Origin: an uncultured Saprospiraceae bacterium
GTDB taxonomy: Bacteria; Bacteroidota; Bacteroidia; Chitinophagales; Saprospiraceae
Reading direction: 5' to 3'
DNA length: 64,000 nt
NCBI GenBank assembly: GCA_937928405.1
Contig: CALFWZ010000066.1
Span: 225,417 to 289,416 of the forward strand
A program made the translations under genes and the position numbers. The notes below the pieces were generated by a model. The model did no database searches and was not told the DNA's origin. It saw nothing but the letters and a program-made list of their open reading frames with translations. Positions 61,919 to 64,000 of this stretch are shown in pieces (positions within the stretch are counted from its first letter, which is position 1; each line of letters opens with the position of its first letter).

Positions 61919-63718
61919 CTACTTAGCAGTTTGGTCTAATGTGTTTGTATATGCTTCATACTTAATAGAAAAATCATTCTTATACTTCCTTCCAACACGA
62001 ACCTCTTCATCGTTAAGCATAATTAGATATTGAGAAAACTTAGATTTTATGTGTGTGAGATTTACAATGTAGGACTTATGCGTTTGCACAAAAAGGGCAT
62101 TTGGTAGTTTTTCTAGAAAGCCTTTGAGATTACCATTATGAGTGAGTCTTCTTTTATCTGCATGCACTATTACCATTTTATCTCTGGCTTCTAGGTATAA
62201 AATATCAGACAAGAGTACTTTCTGACCATTAATGATAATTGGTGTTTTATCTAAAAACTCAATTGATTGGACTAAACTTCCCAGTTCCTCCAAACCTTTT
62301 GTTAAATCTTGATTCTCTTTGTTGAGTCGTTCGTTTTCCTGTTCTATAATACGTTGCTCTTTGCGATACCTTTGGTATTCCCGATAAATAAAAGACAATC
62401 CTATCAAAAATATACCAGCAAGTAACATATACAGGTATTTCCACCCTCTTTCTCTACTAGCTTCTGATCTTGCAAGCTCAGTATCATACCGAGCAAGCTT
62501 AGTAGAGTCTTTTTGGAGCTTAGTTTCATATTTGGCGTAGGCATCTTGGAGTAATCTTGTACGATCTAAGGTGAGTATTGTATCTTTTATAATGTAAGCA
62601 TTCTTTAGATATTTATATGCTATCTCAAAAGCACCTTTTTTAAAATACACATCAGATAATGAGGTCAACAATACCTCTTTTGCCTGAACATCTTGATTCG
62701 ATAGAAATATCTTTTCTGCTTGATGTAAATACACTAAAGCAGAATCCAACATATCTTGTTCTTGAAATATATCCCCAATACTAACAACGATTTTCCCATA
62801 TTCTGACGACGTTCTATCTACCAAAGCCCCAGCTTTTTTACTGAATGAAATAGCTGCTGGATAATCTCCTAAGTTCTTCTGTATTGTTGCCATATTGACT
62901 AAAGAAAAATAGAGACTGTTTTTAGCTAAGTTATCGTTCAATCTAATGGCTTCCTCGCATTTAGGTAGGGCATCTGTATATCTACCCAACTTTAGTAAAG
63001 CTGCTACTTGAATATTGAGGTTTGTAATTTTTCTACTTACGTCATTTCCTAAGTACGGATATACTTTCTTCGTATATTCCAAGCATTTTTCATAATCTTT
63101 ACTATACTGGTAATGGAGGGTAGATAAATTAGAAAGCGAAGTTGCCGTAATTGATTGAAGCCCTTGTCCTTTGGTTGATGCTGCTAAGGCTAGTTCATAA
63201 TATGCGATCGCACTATCTAGCTGGGCAGTAACATTAAAAATATTACCAATCCCTAAATACGGTTCACATATATTAATACTATCGTTTAGTAATCGATGGT
63301 TTCTAATGGAGGTATTATACCATTTTCGAGCTATATCAAATGATTTAATACTATAGTAACAAGTACCTACTCTATCCGCTGCGAGTGCCATATTCTCATA
63401 ATCATTTGTATCCTTCCCTTTAGAATAAGCAGCTTTAAAATATAGCAGCGCATTTTCAAAATCTCCTTTACGTGCAAAACCAAGCGCTTTTAGTCGAAGT
63501 TGGGTGATATACTGAGGAACATTGTTGATTGTGTCAATAAATGGGAGGGCTTTATCTGCATAATAAATCATAGAGTCTGCATTAACAGCTTTCTTAGATA
63601 ATTTTATATAATGTTTGGCAGATTCGACTGTGTCTTGAGCAAGAATAAAATGTGGTAAAATTAAAAACAACAGGATAGGTAATACATTCCTTAAATAGGA
63701 GGTGTAAATTGGGGTCAT
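61919..63718 (-). CDS. TPR-linked LytTR regulator
   Basis: 599 residues from the ATG at 63718. The frame continues upstream to 63973, but only this start gives a proper signal peptide (MTPIYTSYL, hydrophobic core, FILAQ). TPRs fill about 30-400, a transmembrane helix lies near 425-445, a short coiled coil follows, and a LytTR DNA-binding domain ends the protein (LYLEARDKMVIVHADKRRL, FVQTHKSYIVNL). It is a periplasmic TPR sensor joined directly to a cytosolic DNA-binding domain. The signal sensed is unknown. Confidence 0.85.
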   Translation of the reverse strand: MTPIYTSYLRNVLPILLFLILPHFILAQDTVESAKHYIKLSKKAVNADSMIYYADKALPFIDTINNVPQYITQLRLKALGFARKGDFENALLYFKAAYSKGKDTNDYENMALAADRVGTCYYSIKSFDIARKWYNTSIRNHRLLNDSINICEPYLGIGNIFNVTAQLDSAIAYYELALAASTKGQGLQSITATSLSNLSTLHYQYSKDYEKCLEYTKKVYPYLGNDVSRKITNLNIQVAALLKLGRYTDALPKCEEAIRLNDNLAKNSLYFSLVNMATIQKNLGDYPAAISFSKKAGALVDRTSSEYGKIVVSIGDIFQEQDMLDSALVYLHQAEKIFLSNQDVQAKEVLLTSLSDVYFKKGAFEIAYKYLKNAYIIKDTILTLDRTRLLQDAYAKYETKLQKDSTKLARYDTELARSEASRERGWKYLYMLLAGIFLIGLSFIYREYQRYRKEQRIIEQENERLNKENQDLTKGLEELGSLVQSIEFLDKTPIIINGQKVLLSDILYLEARDKMVIVHADKRRLTHNGNLKGFLEKLPNALFVQTHKSYIVNLTHIKSKFSQYLIMLNDEEVRVGRKYKNDFSIKYEAYTNTLDQTAK

Positions 63719-63939
63719 AATACGTGAGTTTGTTCTAAAAAGTAGATTGTACACAAGATATAAAAACAAGTGTAATTTCTGTAAAGGAGAGGAAGAAAAA
63801 TAAAGGGAAGAAGAAACAAGAAAAGTTATATTATGGCTCGGCAAATTTATTTGGGGACTGGGGCCTCTAAAGAATATAGTGTAAACTAATTTCGGAGTGT
63901 TTTGAATATTTTTTAAATTTAAAATCAAAACACTCAAAG

Positions 63940-64000
63940 ATGAAAAAGAAATCAAAAGATCAAGACTTATCAAAACTTTTAGAGCAATACAATCTACCTG
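63940..64000 (+). CDS. Start of a gene running off the window
   Basis: An ATG-started open frame of 20 codons (MKKKSKDQDLSKLLEQYN) reaches the window edge. It diverges from the LytTR regulator. Too short for assignment. Confidence 0.4.
   Translation, partial: MKKKSKDQDLSKLLEQYNLP

Noticed and set aside
63719..63973. Upstream extension of the TPR-LytTR protein
   Set aside because: The added residues are AT-rich, Ser/Leu/Phe-rich text without structure and would bury the signal peptide.

Overview
The window reads as a low-GC Bacteroidota chromosome. The signs are signal peptides ending in Ala-Gln, membrane-anchored and TPR-linked LytTR regulators, ISXO2/IS1595 and ArdC-type mobile genes, and few recognisable Shine-Dalgarno sequences. 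A Saprospiria-like host is possible from the many TPR, CHAT and conflict-system genes, but this is inference only.

The left half (about 3.0-40.2 kb) is a dense island of conflict-type systems. In order it holds: (1) an HTH regulator followed by separated TPR and CHAT-protease genes plus a second, interrupted TPR gene (3.0-8.3 kb); (2) a degenerate STAND-like/helical-repeat protein with a nucleoside-phosphorylase effector carrying a C-terminal effector-associated domain, the two sharing an unusual Asn-rich strand motif (8.5-13.0 kb); (3) a small transmembrane peptide gene followed by a structured, GC-rich RNA-like stretch and a terminator (13.3-13.8 kb); (4) a TerY-P-type set of vWA, PP2C phosphatase, protein kinase with Ig-like repeats, and membrane coiled-coil protein (15.7-20.9 kb); (5) a single-chain SIR2-APAZ-pAgo protein (21.1-24.2 kb); (6) a tRNA-Pro 3' fragment next to a tyrosine recombinase, which marks an integration boundary (24.3-25.8 kb); (7) a coupled three-gene operon of a giant methyltransferase-like/histidine-kinase-like protein, a receiver-domain protein and a multi-pass membrane protein (26.1-35.8 kb), my best candidate for an undescribed system; (8) an IS256-family remnant; (9) a Lamassu/ABC-three-component-like operon (36.5-40.2 kb).

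The right half (about 40.4-61.7 kb) is a mobilizable element or several merged ones. It has RadC, small orphan genes, a MazF/PemK-like toxin, a large serine recombinase with a decayed second copy of its 3' end, ArdC, a complete IS1595-family insertion with matching 8-bp target duplications, a secreted polymorphic toxin with its probable immunity gene, relaxase, MobC and a VirD4/TraG-like coupling protein. It also carries repeated arrays of short palindromes and hairpins with compensatory base changes, and two further regions with strong interlocking or nested inverted repeats. I see no type IV secretion ATPase or channel genes, so the element looks mobilizable rather than self-transmissible. 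The window ends with a TPR-LytTR membrane regulator and the start of a divergent gene.

All functional calls come from reading motifs by eye. No database search was run.
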